Positions 33,470 to 42,393 of a DNA stretch of 52,108 bases are shown here, piece after piece (the first letter of the stretch is position 1; each line of letters opens with the position of its first letter). Position numbers and translations under genes: made by a program. The stretch is from Bacteroidales bacterium (GTDB lineage Bacteria; Bacteroidota; Bacteroidia; Bacteroidales; VadinHA17). Below the pieces are notes generated by a model. It did not search any database. It had not been told where the DNA came from and saw only the letters and a program-made list of their open reading frames with translations. The stretch covers positions 1-52,108 of the forward strand of contig JAGGWN010000063.1 in assembly GCA_021157415.1 (NCBI GenBank). The letters are read 5' to 3'.

Positions 33470-36028
33470 TTAAAAGTTTCCACTTTTCTTTTTCATTTTT
33501 TCCAGGCTGGAGACAGGCCGGATAAAAGCATCATGATAACCCATATTGTGAATTTCAGGGAGTACTTTCTTTGCTTTCGAGTATCCATGATAATTTCCAA
33601 CGGTGTACCGGACGAAATTGTCCTGGCAGGCCCAGGCACGTATGTCTTTCAACGTTTTGAAAGCGCCTTTGTACGGAGGCTTGCGCAGGGCATAGATCTG
33701 GATGGTATAATAGGGGATGTTTTCTTTGATATATTCACTTCGTCCTACGTATTTTTTCTTTTTTTCCAACGGTTTATGTAAAAGATCACTCAATGCCGGA
33801 TCATCAATAACCCGTGCCTGGTTGAAGCCCAATGCAATGAGTTTGGTAAGCAACTCGATGGCCCTGTTTTTCAGCTTGAAAGATCCCAGCGTATAATAAT
33901 ATTCTCCGTTTACCTCATCTACCTTCACATAATTCAGTTCCTCCATGTTAAAGCGGTAGAAATAATCATCGGGTAATTTTTTCTTTGTCTTAATGACCAG
34001 GATTGAGTAAGTCAGTTTCTCTTTTCCTGTAGCATATTCAGGCATGAAATATTCCGGTTTGTATTGAATAGCTGTATCGGAACGGAGCAAACGGATGTCC
34101 ACTTTTCTGGATTGTTCCTGTGTGACTGTTTTGGTCTGCTTGCCTTTTTTCAACTGAACGACTCTGATCTCGCCGATTCCTCTCAGGGTGAATCTGTTTT
34201 TGGGAATACCCAGGCTGGTGAAAAAGTTGATAACCTCTCTGGCTCTTTTTACCGACAGATTTTTGTTGTAATCTTTCGTACCCGTGGTATCGGTCATTCC
34301 GACGATCTCGAATTTCAGCGAGGGATACTCTTTCAGGAAAACCGCTATTTGTGTAAGATGTTGACGTGCTTCTTCGGAAAGATGGTATTCGTTCAGTTTG
34401 AAATATACCGACCTGATAAAAAATACATTTCCCTGGTTGGTCTGACGGGGTATCAGACGGGTTTCCACTGCGAGGAAAGAACGGGGATATTTTTCAGGGA
34501 TGGTGATGGTTTCCGACACATTCTTGTAACGGTTACTTCTGACAGCTATTTTGTAAGTGCCGGGTAAGAGTTTCGCCATATATCGTCCGGAAGAGTCGGG
34601 GACGGGTTTTGCAAAGACTTTGGTTCCGGCAGTGTCAGAAATAGTGACCGACAGGGATGGATCGGTATCCCTGGCCCCGTCCTCGAAGACCAGCGTTCCC
34701 TTTACTTCTATACGGGTTATTTTTCCGGGAGGAATAATATGTACTTTATAGATATCCCAGGTATTGACAGGACCTTCCCGGGTGATCAGAGAAACCAGTG
34801 CCGTATCACCGTTACCCAGTGGAAAATAATTCATGTTATCATCTGTGGTATTGACAGGATAGCCGAGATTGACCGGTTTGGACCAGCTCCCGGATCTTTT
34901 CTTTTTAGAATAGAATACATCAAATCCACCCATATTATAATGTCCCTGAGAGGCAAAGAACAACGTCTGTCCATCAGCGGTGATATGCGGGTTGTCTTCA
35001 AGAAGGGGGGTGTTTATTACCGGACCGAGGTTCACCGGTTCTCCCCAGCGACCGTCAGCGGTTTTTTTAGACAGGTAGATGTCCAGGCCCCCCCTGCCTC
35101 CGTTCCTGTTGCTGGTAAAATACAGGGTTTTGCCATCTGATGAAATGCAGCAGGATGATTCCCAGTATCTTGTATTGATATTCCTGCCGAGTCGTTTCAT
35201 AGGAGTCCAGACCGTATCTCTGTGATAGCTGACCCACAGGTCGGCTCTGCCCCCTTCTTCCTTGTACAGGAACAGGGTGTCTCCCGTAAAAGATAAAGCC
35301 ACGGCGCGACTGTCATCGCCGGCGTCGAGCTGTGCGGTAATATCCACGGGGTTGCTCCATCCGTTGCGTTTTTTTCTGCAGTACATAATGGCCTTGTTGC
35401 TGCCGGGCATCGCGGTGTAAACAAACACTTTCCGATTTTCAGAGACCACCGGGTTCAGATTTTTCCGGTATGCATTGATTTGATCCGTTAGTTTTTCTTT
35501 TTTTACAATCACCGGATGTTGTTCCATCTCACGGGCATGGGAGCAATTCCTGATCTGCTGCCTGACAAAATCCGTATAAAACATCTGAGGGTTATGAAAA
35601 CCGGACGTGGCCGAAAGAAATTTCTTGTAATAATATACTGCCGAATCGGTGCGGTTGAGCAGGTGATAGGCTGAACCGGTATAAAAGAGTACATCTACAG
35701 GTGCATATGTTTCCTTATAACTGTATGAATAATCAAAGGTTGTTTTTTTACTGGCTTTGATAAGCCAGGGTATGGCCTCTTTGACATAACCGTCCATATT
35801 CAGATAACAAATACCTACCTTGTATTGGTAGTTGTGGTTGTCGGGAGCAAAATTTACCAATAGCTTATACAAAGGAAGCGCTTTTTCATAATCTTCATTA
35901 TAGAGAAGTATGGATTCTGCTTCATTGAAGATGGATCGTAGCTCTTTGGAAGAAACGGTTTGTGATGCCAACGGATGAGGGAACAAGAGGAAAAAACTAA
36001 AGAAAACAAACAAGTTGTCTTTCATCAT
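33470..36028 (-). CDS. TPR/PD40/OmpA envelope protein with SPOR-like C-terminal modules
   Basis: This 852-residue protein has a signal peptide (about 1-22, ending LASQ). The domain order is TPR (about 30-150), PD40 propeller (about 190-425; TLYFTSNRNGGRGGLDIYL, GHYNMGGFDVFYS), regulatory-like beta domain (about 435-520), OmpA domain (about 540-655; GMTDTTGTKDYNKNLSVKRA) and two SPOR-like repeats (about 685-740 and 770-840; YYTLGSFKLKNRAIELLTKL, PYYTIQIYALRKPPYKGAF). It resembles the protein at 13521-15605 for its first 650 residues and then adds peptidoglycan-type SPOR modules. OmpA and SPOR both bind the cell wall, so a wall-anchored envelope scaffold is inferred. No link to T9SS is visible. 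Confidence 0.82.
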   Translation of the reverse strand: MMKDNLFVFFSFFLLFPHPLASQTVSSKELRSIFNEAESILLYNEDYEKALPLYKLLVNFAPDNHNYQYKVGICYLNMDGYVKEAIPWLIKASKKTTFDYSYSYKETYAPVDVLFYTGSAYHLLNRTDSAVYYYKKFLSATSGFHNPQMFYTDFVRQQIRNCSHAREMEQHPVIVKKEKLTDQINAYRKNLNPVVSENRKVFVYTAMPGSNKAIMYCRKKRNGWSNPVDITAQLDAGDDSRAVALSFTGDTLFLYKEEGGRADLWVSYHRDTVWTPMKRLGRNINTRYWESSCCISSDGKTLYFTSNRNGGRGGLDIYLSKKTADGRWGEPVNLGPVINTPLLEDNPHITADGQTLFFASQGHYNMGGFDVFYSKKKRSGSWSKPVNLGYPVNTTDDNMNYFPLGNGDTALVSLITREGPVNTWDIYKVHIIPPGKITRIEVKGTLVFEDGARDTDPSLSVTISDTAGTKVFAKPVPDSSGRYMAKLLPGTYKIAVRSNRYKNVSETITIPEKYPRSFLAVETRLIPRQTNQGNVFFIRSVYFKLNEYHLSEEARQHLTQIAVFLKEYPSLKFEIVGMTDTTGTKDYNKNLSVKRAREVINFFTSLGIPKNRFTLRGIGEIRVVQLKKGKQTKTVTQEQSRKVDIRLLRSDTAIQYKPEYFMPEYATGKEKLTYSILVIKTKKKLPDDYFYRFNMEELNYVKVDEVNGEYYYTLGSFKLKNRAIELLTKLIALGFNQARVIDDPALSDLLHKPLEKKKKYVGRSEYIKENIPYYTIQIYALRKPPYKGAFKTLKDIRAWACQDNFVRYTVGNYHGYSKAKKVLPEIHNMGYHDAFIRPVSSLEKMKKKSGNF

Positions 36029-36329
36029 GCCGATTCTAAGTAGTTTGATAGCAAAGATATAAAAAAGCCGAACATTTGAATAAATAATTTACAAAGGAAA
36101 ATGATTAAAAACAATTCATGTTCGTTTCCTCAGTGTTACCTTTTCACCAAAATAGTGAATTCCCAAGCAGGCATTGCTTTCGCATAGCTTGAGCGGAGCA
36201 AAGGATGTACCCGGTACGGTCCAGGGCTTGTGTGCAAGAGAAGATTTTTCTGAAATCTCTGTTTCACAATCTGGGATAATTCTCACCGGGAATGCTTACA
36301 TTTACTTTTTTTAAAAAAGGAAGGGCATC
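36029..36329. other. Divergent gap before the phosphodiesterase gene
   Basis: A 301-nt non-coding region. Its left end carries the promoter of the OmpA-SPOR gene. A 22-nt stretch at 36186-36207 repeats the sequence at 6042-6063 with two mismatches. On the right, TACATTTA at 36298-36305 may be the -7 box of the yfcE-like gene, whose GTG start follows 24 nt later; no RNA gene is seen. Confidence 0.45.
36052..36059 (-). promoter_or_regulatory. -7 box of the OmpA-SPOR gene
   Basis: TATCTTTG on the minus strand (36059-36052) is a perfect TAnnTTTG box 23 nt upstream of the ATG at 36028; the -33 position has only a TATT. It supports the chosen start. Confidence 0.45.
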
Positions 36330-36848
36330 GTGAAAATAGGTTTATTATCGGATACACATGGTTATATTGATCCACGGTGGGCCTCAGTTTTCGGGAAAGT
36401 GGATGAGATCTGGCATGCCGGCGATATAGGTACGTTGGAGGTATCTGATTTTCTGTCAACGCTAAAGCCTTTCAGGGCTGTATATGGGAATATTGACGGT
36501 CAGGAAATAAGAAAGCGTTTTCCCGAAAGACTTCGTTTTTTCTGTGAGAAGACAGAGGTGTTGATGATTCACATTGGGGGGTATCCCGGTCATTATGATC
36601 GGAGGGTCCGGGAGGAATTACGGTCTAATCCTCCCGGATTGTTCATCTCGGGACATTCACATATCCTGAAGGTAATGTATGATAAAAGATTGGGTTTTCT
36701 TCACATCAACCCCGGAGCTGCCGGAATCTCCGGCTTTCATAACAAACGTACTGTCGTACGCTTTGTAATTGAAGGAACTGATATCAAAGACCTGGAAGTG
36801 ATTGAGATGGGGCCCAGGGGACGTATTGTTTCCGGAAACCGTAGTTGA
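36330..36848 (+). CDS. YfcE/MJ0936-type metallophosphodiesterase
   Basis: This 172-residue cytoplasmic protein is a small calcineurin-like phosphodiesterase. All metal-binding motifs are present in order: LLSDTHG (residues 5-11), WHAGDIG (about 31-37), YGNIDG (about 52-57), HIGG, GHSH (about 109-112) and NPGA (about 128-131). Members hydrolyse phosphodiester bonds in nucleotides or other small esters; the substrate here is not known. It starts at a GTG preceded by the purine-rich sequence AAGGAAGGG, a rare good ribosome binding site in this window. It converges on the giant exported protein gene with 6 nt between them. Confidence 0.92.
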   Translation: MKIGLLSDTHGYIDPRWASVFGKVDEIWHAGDIGTLEVSDFLSTLKPFRAVYGNIDGQEIRKRFPERLRFFCEKTEVLMIHIGGYPGHYDRRVREELRSNPPGLFISGHSHILKVMYDKRLGFLHINPGAAGISGFHNKRTVVRFVIEGTDIKDLEVIEMGPRGRIVSGNRS

Positions 36849-36854
36849 GAGACC

Positions 36855-39800
36855 CTATTCCGAAGGATTATTTTCCCTGATCATCTGCATTTTTCTTAAA
36901 AACATGTTTTTTTTGCGTTCGACGCCGGCCATAAATATGTAGGGTGGCTGATTCCCCCCTGACCGGAGTTTTCTTTTACTTTCTTTGAGGGAGGCCAGAA
37001 TCTTCATGAAATTGTTGTTGGAGGAAATAGCCTGCAACACCCCCGGTGTGTATGCAAAATAGTAGTAATTTCTTTTACTAAGTTTCAGATAAAGGTCGAA
37101 GATATCACCGCTGCGTTTTTTCTGTATTTCCAGATACCCGTTAACGGCCACATTCAATGGATGCCCGTCAATATTGCCAAGGCCGATCTTTCCAACCGAG
37201 ACATATGATCCTGTTTCATGGTTCCATTCCAGGGTAACGTCCGAAAGAAACAGCGTATGTTTCTGTTCTTTCGGAACCACAGGCAACTGACCGAACATTT
37301 TCATTTCCTGGATATCTGCTTTGGATGTTTTGGAAGAAGGTCCCAGTAAACCCAAAATTCTGTCATACCAGTCACTACGGATATCCACCGGGGTCAGACT
37401 GGTTAACGAATCAATCTCCCCTGCCATGATGTTTAAGGCTTCAGGATCAAAATAAAAATCCAGTCCGATCATGACATGTAAATTGATCTTATTACTGTCG
37501 CCAGGTGACTGAAGGATGGTGCCGGGAGTGATGATTTTTAGGCGGCCGAAACGAACACCCAGGTTCAGCATTCCTTCACCATACAGCCTGCAGTTGTTCC
37601 TGTCCAGAGAGAGATAGTTGCCTGAAACAGAAGGATCATGAACTTTTTCTTCGCTGCCTATCCGGTATTCTCCGGATTTCTTATCGTAAGACAGCACTCC
37701 CTGTGCCGAACTGATGGGCGTATCGCTATAGTTTTTCCGGGAAGATAAAAAAGCCGGATAAATATGAGTGGAGTCGTTGGTGATGAAGTGCCCGCTGTAA
37801 ATTTTCTTTTTATGAATATCCAGCATCTGCTCTTCAACAGGGATCAGTACGTTATTGGGATCGATCTCAGAAGAGAAAGCCAGAAAATGTCCCGGGATTT
37901 CCCGGCATGGATGCACTGCTTTCGCACCCCCGGTAAACCACAGATGCTCCCGGTTGGAAGAAAGTTCGACTTTCCCTGTATAGGCAAAAGCAGGACTTAG
38001 CATGAAGTGTATTTCGGGAGGGAGATCGGTCTCTGCATGTGTATGTAATGAGTTATCTACACGGATATCCGTAAAGAAGATGTTTTCGGTCTCTCCGTTT
38101 TCTTCCATATATTTATAAAGGCCTGATCCCTCAAAACTTTTTCTGGAGTATATTTTTAGTCTGGCTGAATCCAGCGTATAGGTGTTGGCTGCTACGAGCC
38201 GGGCATCTTCCAGTTCATTAAGGTATCCGTTCGGTCCGATCCGTACACTCATGCTATCGGGATAGAGCAGCGCATCTGCGACCTCTACGAATGCTGTATG
38301 AAAGGTCTTAATGTTTCCCTGAGTGAGATCGAATGTGGCAGAGTCGGAATAGAATCCGAGGGTGTCAGCAGGTGGGTACAGGGAGATAAAAGTGGGCATT
38401 TTTACCCATTTCCCGGAAATAATTGCCGGGTTATTTCCCAACAGATAAGCATCATCGGAGGTTTTGTTGTTCCTCAGGTAAATTCGTTCGTTACCAAAAT
38501 CAAACGTAAAGGCATCCAGGGAGGTGATCCACTGCATATCCGGAAATTCGATATGCAATGTATCGAAGAGGCTTTCAAATCTTGCCGTCCGGGCGGGAAC
38601 ATCAAAGTCTGATCTTGTCCGGAATGCATGCATGCGATCATTTTCTCCCGGATTTGTTCCGGACAGGACAAAATCAGAGGTATCTGCCGCAACATGTGTG
38701 TCTGTCAGAAGAAAATTACCGGAAGTCACCTCCGAACCCGGGAACAGTATGGTGCCCTGTGCAGTAAGATAATCCGGAGTGAGGATGATGTCTCCGTCAA
38801 GGTTGAACAAGGTGTCGAAAAGGGAAATGTCCGTGGATTTTTTATGGATATGAAAGGTGTTTTCTTTGGGAAGCCATTTAACCGATACATCCCGGGCTTT
38901 TACGTCGGGATACCGTGTGCCTTCGTGGGTGGCTTCGACGATAAGGTCATGGGCACCGGTGACCATAGAATCCGGGAAAAAGGAAAAATGATCCGAAAAA
39001 ACGGTGGTGGTAAGATATTTTAATTTTCCTGCACCCTGCAGTCCCTGATTACTCAGTTCCACATCGTTAAAAAATCTTCCTTTGCCGTTATACAGAGGAA
39101 TTCCCTCTTCCGGCATCTGGGAGACAAAACCCAGCGAGTTATCTGGTTGTACTTCCAGGTTCTGGGGTATCGGGGGAAAGATTTTACCACTGACAAAGTC
39201 GCCCTTAAAAATGAGATCTTTTTTATAAAGGTTATTCAATGAGTAAAGCGTGAAAGGTCTGATGATAAAATGAAAGTCTTCCCGGGTGTAGATACTGTCG
39301 TAAACTGAGGCTTTGTTGTAAAAGACAAAAGAGCTGTCAATACTTTGAAAATAAGGAAATGTATCGTAATGTTTCCGTCCTGACTTATTGGCGGGGTTAT
39401 CGATGTATAAATATCCGGTAACTACTTCCAGGGTGTTTTTTATTTTCTCGGGGACAGGATTGCCGAGATCATCCACGCTGTCTCCGTAGGCGGTGAGTCG
39501 GACCGAGTCGATCTGAAACAGGTCGATCTTGAATGTATCATAGTCAAAGAAAAAGTTTTTTCCATCCAGTACGGCCATGCCTGCCTGTATTTCCCCGTCA
39601 AAGCTGAAACACCGGTTACGGTGCATGATGATCCGGTGGTCAGCCGGATAGATAGCAACATCCTGAGAGTCGCTCAGAAAGATCGTCGGCACACCGTTGA
39701 TTGTCATATCGAAATTGTGCATGTCAATGACGGCGTTGTCAACGGGGGCCTTAGTGCGGGAGAGGAAAGACATCACATCGTAGTCTATTTTTCCGCCAAA

Positions 39801-41399
39801 AGCATCCAGATAATCATACAATTCTTTTTTTAACTTAACTTCGCCTGTTTCCGGATTATAAAAAACAAACCCTTCCACGGCCAGGTGCACAAGCAACCGG
39901 CGCACCTGGTATTCCGGTTTTTTCATCCATTTGGCCAGTTCCTCCACCGGAAATTCATCCGAATAATACCATTCGGCAAATTTCTTCAGTAAATACAAAG
40001 GGTTCATGGCATCCATTCCCTGCAATCTGTAATAAGTTTTTGCATTAAAAAAATTCGTTGACCAGAATTTCCCTGTCCCGATGGTGGTTCCCCGTAAACG
40101 GGTAAACAAGGCCCTGTTTTTTTCGGCTTTCCATACAAACCTGTTGGCCTGAATGTTCAGTTTGTGGTATGTGTCGTAATAAGGACTTTGGGTCATAGGG
40201 TCTTCGGTCTGATACAAGGACACTTCCCGGTTATTATTGTCGTAAACGAACGCTATATTGGGGTGGAAAATAGAATCCCGGTCCAGAAAAAATGAAACAT
40301 TCGTTTTACGTCCGGATACTCTGTCTTTCATAATGGCAAAAAACAGGGATCTGACTTTCACTTGTAACGTATCGTTCCGGTAAAAGCGCAAAGTGGCAGG
40401 TTTGTATATGTTTCCTGTTCCTTTAACTACTGCTCCCTGCATAGAAAAACCTCCTTCGTAATCCACGTTGGGAAAGAGGTTTTTTATTTTGAAATGCTTG
40501 ATATAAGAATCAAACTTTGGAAAAGTTGCTTTTGAGGAAGCGGAAAAATGTGTGGCTTTATCATCCAAAGTGCCCAGGATAGGTTTGCTGAAATAGACAC
40601 GGTTGACAAAAGAGACACTGTCGACATGGTAACCGTTTCTGGAAAGAACGATCTTGTAGGCCGGCAACCGGGCAAATACCGAATCTCTGGGATAACCGGC
40701 TCTCTCCCAGGTTACTTTCCCGGATTCGCCGTACCAGATCGAGTTGTAGGGATCATACTTGCCTGACGTTTCATGGATCATGATACTGTCTCCTTGAGCG
40801 TAACAGGTCAGTGTTGTTTTGCCAACCCGGATAAAAAAACCGTTTTGGAACTGAAATTGATAGGTTGTTGGTTTGACGGACCATGTTACGGCCTGGTTGT
40901 TGGCAAGATCATAGAACTTTAAAAAATTCAGAACGCCCGACAGGTATTTTCGTATATATCTCAACTGTGTGTTTTGGTTGTCAAGGAATGAGACCAATCC
41001 TTTGTCCCAATTATCAAAATAGGAATCATCCGTATTTTTGTCGGTGAGATACAAAACGGTTCCGATATAGTCCAGGAAGTAAGGTGTCTGTTTGGCACGG
41101 CGACTTTTAAGCCGGTTCAGGGTGTAAAGAATACGGGTTCTTTTTTCAGCAGTGACCGTTGCCGAGTCGGAAGAAACCATTCCGATAAACCGGGTAACCT
41201 CTTGTTTCTGTTCATCATTAAGATGACTGAGGAACATGAAGGTGCTGAAAGCACTGGCAAAACCCGTAGTGTCATCGGGGAAGGGCTTAAAGGATTGTGA
41301 CCGGCCGGGAGTGACCAGCACAAGGGTCAGCAGGATAAGACAGGGAAAGCGAAGAAAGGATGTCGGTGTTTGACCAGGTTTTGTCATCGGGATAACCAT
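36855..41399 (-). CDS. Giant exported beta-rich protein, function unknown
   Basis: This 1514-residue protein has a signal peptide (about residues 15-35, LILLTLVLVTPGRSQS) and no further clear membrane helix, so it is periplasmic or outer-membrane attached. The first 110 mature residues are helical. Most of the rest is a long succession of short beta strands with repeating hydrophobic-polar rhythm, similar in appearance to jelly-roll or beta-groove proteins such as LptA/OstA or TamB. Around residues 470-530 a helical segment (LAKWMKKPEYQVRRLLVHLA) followed by two short strands looks like a winged-helix fold. No enzyme motif is recognisable. A role in moving or assembling envelope lipids or polymers is only an inference. 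A promoter lies just upstream. Confidence 0.8.
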   Translation of the reverse strand: MVIPMTKPGQTPTSFLRFPCLILLTLVLVTPGRSQSFKPFPDDTTGFASAFSTFMFLSHLNDEQKQEVTRFIGMVSSDSATVTAEKRTRILYTLNRLKSRRAKQTPYFLDYIGTVLYLTDKNTDDSYFDNWDKGLVSFLDNQNTQLRYIRKYLSGVLNFLKFYDLANNQAVTWSVKPTTYQFQFQNGFFIRVGKTTLTCYAQGDSIMIHETSGKYDPYNSIWYGESGKVTWERAGYPRDSVFARLPAYKIVLSRNGYHVDSVSFVNRVYFSKPILGTLDDKATHFSASSKATFPKFDSYIKHFKIKNLFPNVDYEGGFSMQGAVVKGTGNIYKPATLRFYRNDTLQVKVRSLFFAIMKDRVSGRKTNVSFFLDRDSIFHPNIAFVYDNNNREVSLYQTEDPMTQSPYYDTYHKLNIQANRFVWKAEKNRALFTRLRGTTIGTGKFWSTNFFNAKTYYRLQGMDAMNPLYLLKKFAEWYYSDEFPVEELAKWMKKPEYQVRRLLVHLAVEGFVFYNPETGEVKLKKELYDYLDAFGGKIDYDVMSFLSRTKAPVDNAVIDMHNFDMTINGVPTIFLSDSQDVAIYPADHRIIMHRNRCFSFDGEIQAGMAVLDGKNFFFDYDTFKIDLFQIDSVRLTAYGDSVDDLGNPVPEKIKNTLEVVTGYLYIDNPANKSGRKHYDTFPYFQSIDSSFVFYNKASVYDSIYTREDFHFIIRPFTLYSLNNLYKKDLIFKGDFVSGKIFPPIPQNLEVQPDNSLGFVSQMPEEGIPLYNGKGRFFNDVELSNQGLQGAGKLKYLTTTVFSDHFSFFPDSMVTGAHDLIVEATHEGTRYPDVKARDVSVKWLPKENTFHIHKKSTDISLFDTLFNLDGDIILTPDYLTAQGTILFPGSEVTSGNFLLTDTHVAADTSDFVLSGTNPGENDRMHAFRTRSDFDVPARTARFESLFDTLHIEFPDMQWITSLDAFTFDFGNERIYLRNNKTSDDAYLLGNNPAIISGKWVKMPTFISLYPPADTLGFYSDSATFDLTQGNIKTFHTAFVEVADALLYPDSMSVRIGPNGYLNELEDARLVAANTYTLDSARLKIYSRKSFEGSGLYKYMEENGETENIFFTDIRVDNSLHTHAETDLPPEIHFMLSPAFAYTGKVELSSNREHLWFTGGAKAVHPCREIPGHFLAFSSEIDPNNVLIPVEEQMLDIHKKKIYSGHFITNDSTHIYPAFLSSRKNYSDTPISSAQGVLSYDKKSGEYRIGSEEKVHDPSVSGNYLSLDRNNCRLYGEGMLNLGVRFGRLKIITPGTILQSPGDSNKINLHVMIGLDFYFDPEALNIMAGEIDSLTSLTPVDIRSDWYDRILGLLGPSSKTSKADIQEMKMFGQLPVVPKEQKHTLFLSDVTLEWNHETGSYVSVGKIGLGNIDGHPLNVAVNGYLEIQKKRSGDIFDLYLKLSKRNYYYFAYTPGVLQAISSNNNFMKILASLKESKRKLRSGGNQPPYIFMAGVERKKNMFLRKMQMIRENNPSE

Positions 41400-41421
41400 T
41401 GCAATAATTCCAATATCAGGC

Positions 41422-41453
41422 TAAAGATATGAACTGTTATCCGTATTAAAAAA
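41422..41453 (-). promoter_or_regulatory. Promoter of the giant exported protein gene
   Basis: On the minus strand TTTT (41453-41450) and TATCTTTA (41429-41422) are separated by 20 nt, one base off each consensus box. The start codon follows 22 nt downstream. Confidence 0.45.
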
Positions 41454-41546
41454 TCCGTCCCGGAACGAACGGTAAAAACGTTTTCCTCCCCAAACCGTCA
41501 GGGAACCTGGTTGGTTAAAGAATCGCCGGGAGGTGCCATACTTTCT

Positions 41547-42305
41547 TTAAAAAGAACGGATGATCGCATAGAAATCATCTGCTTTCAGGGATGCTCCACC
41601 GATCAGTCCTCCGTCCACATCAGGGTTGGAAAACAGTTCGCCGGCATTGGAAGGTTTGCAGCTGCCGCCGTATAAGATGGTGATGTCTTCTGCTATCTGT
41701 TTGCCGTATCGTTTGTTGACAAGACTGCGGATATAGGCATGCATTTCCTGTGCCTGTTCCGGGGTGGCAGTAACGCCGGTTCCTATGGCCCAGACTGGTT
41801 CGTAGGCGATGATAATCTTCCCGAACTCTTCTTCGGAGAGAAGAAACAAAGCGTCTGAGATTTGGGTTTTAACAACCTCAAAGTGTTGTTTGGCATTGCG
41901 TTCTTCCAGAACTTCCCCGCAGCAAAATATAGGAGTGAGATCATTTTCGAGTGCCAACTCGGTTTTTTTCTTCAGGATCGCGTCGGTTTCGCCATAATAT
42001 TGCCGGCGTTCGGAATGGCCGATGATGACATACTCAGCGCCTGTTGAACGTACCATAGCTGGTGAAACTTCGCCTGTGTAAGCTCCGGCAGCTTCGGCCG
42101 CACAGTTCTGGGCAGAGAGTTTTACTTTGCCGGTATCAATGCGTTTGGCCAACTCGGCCAGATGAATAAAAGGAGGAGCAATGATCACATCTGTGTTCTC
42201 AGGAGTGCCCTGTGATACAAGTTTATCTACAGCTTCCGCCAGTTTGATCCCTTCCTCAAGGGTCTTGTTCATTTTCCAGTTTCCGGCAACAATATTTTTT
42301 CTCAT
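41547..42305 (-). CDS. tpiA: Triose-phosphate isomerase
   Basis: This 252-residue TIM-barrel enzyme interconverts dihydroxyacetone phosphate and glyceraldehyde 3-phosphate in glycolysis. Catalytic residues are seen as the lysine in GNWKMNKT (residues 7-14), histidine in [13 protein letters not shown] (about 96) and glutamate in [12 protein letters not shown] (about 168). The phosphate loop YGGSCKPSN closes the site. It is complete and of normal length. A well-formed promoter precedes it, so although the MauE/DoxX-like gene lies just upstream on the same strand, tpiA can be transcribed alone. Confidence 0.98.
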   Translation of the reverse strand: MRKNIVAGNWKMNKTLEEGIKLAEAVDKLVSQGTPENTDVIIAPPFIHLAELAKRIDTGKVKLSAQNCAAEAAGAYTGEVSPAMVRSTGAEYVIIGHSERRQYYGETDAILKKKTELALENDLTPIFCCGEVLEERNAKQHFEVVKTQISDALFLLSEEEFGKIIIAYEPVWAIGTGVTATPEQAQEMHAYIRSLVNKRYGKQIAEDITILYGGSCKPSNAGELFSNPDVDGGLIGGASLKADDFYAIIRSF

Positions 42306-42339
42306 GTTTTTGTTTTTTTGATGGATTTATCAGAAAGTC

Positions 42340-42370
42340 CAAAAATATAAATTATCTTTGTTTTATCAAC
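42340..42370 (-). promoter_or_regulatory. Promoter of tpiA
   Basis: On the minus strand TATTTTTG (42347-42340) is a perfect -7 box with GTTG (42370-42367) 19 nt upstream, near the TTTG consensus. The predicted leader is about 30 nt. It lies in the 88-nt gap after the MauE/DoxX-like gene. Confidence 0.55.
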
Positions 42371-42393
42371 CAAAAAGTTGAGTTGTTTCATAT

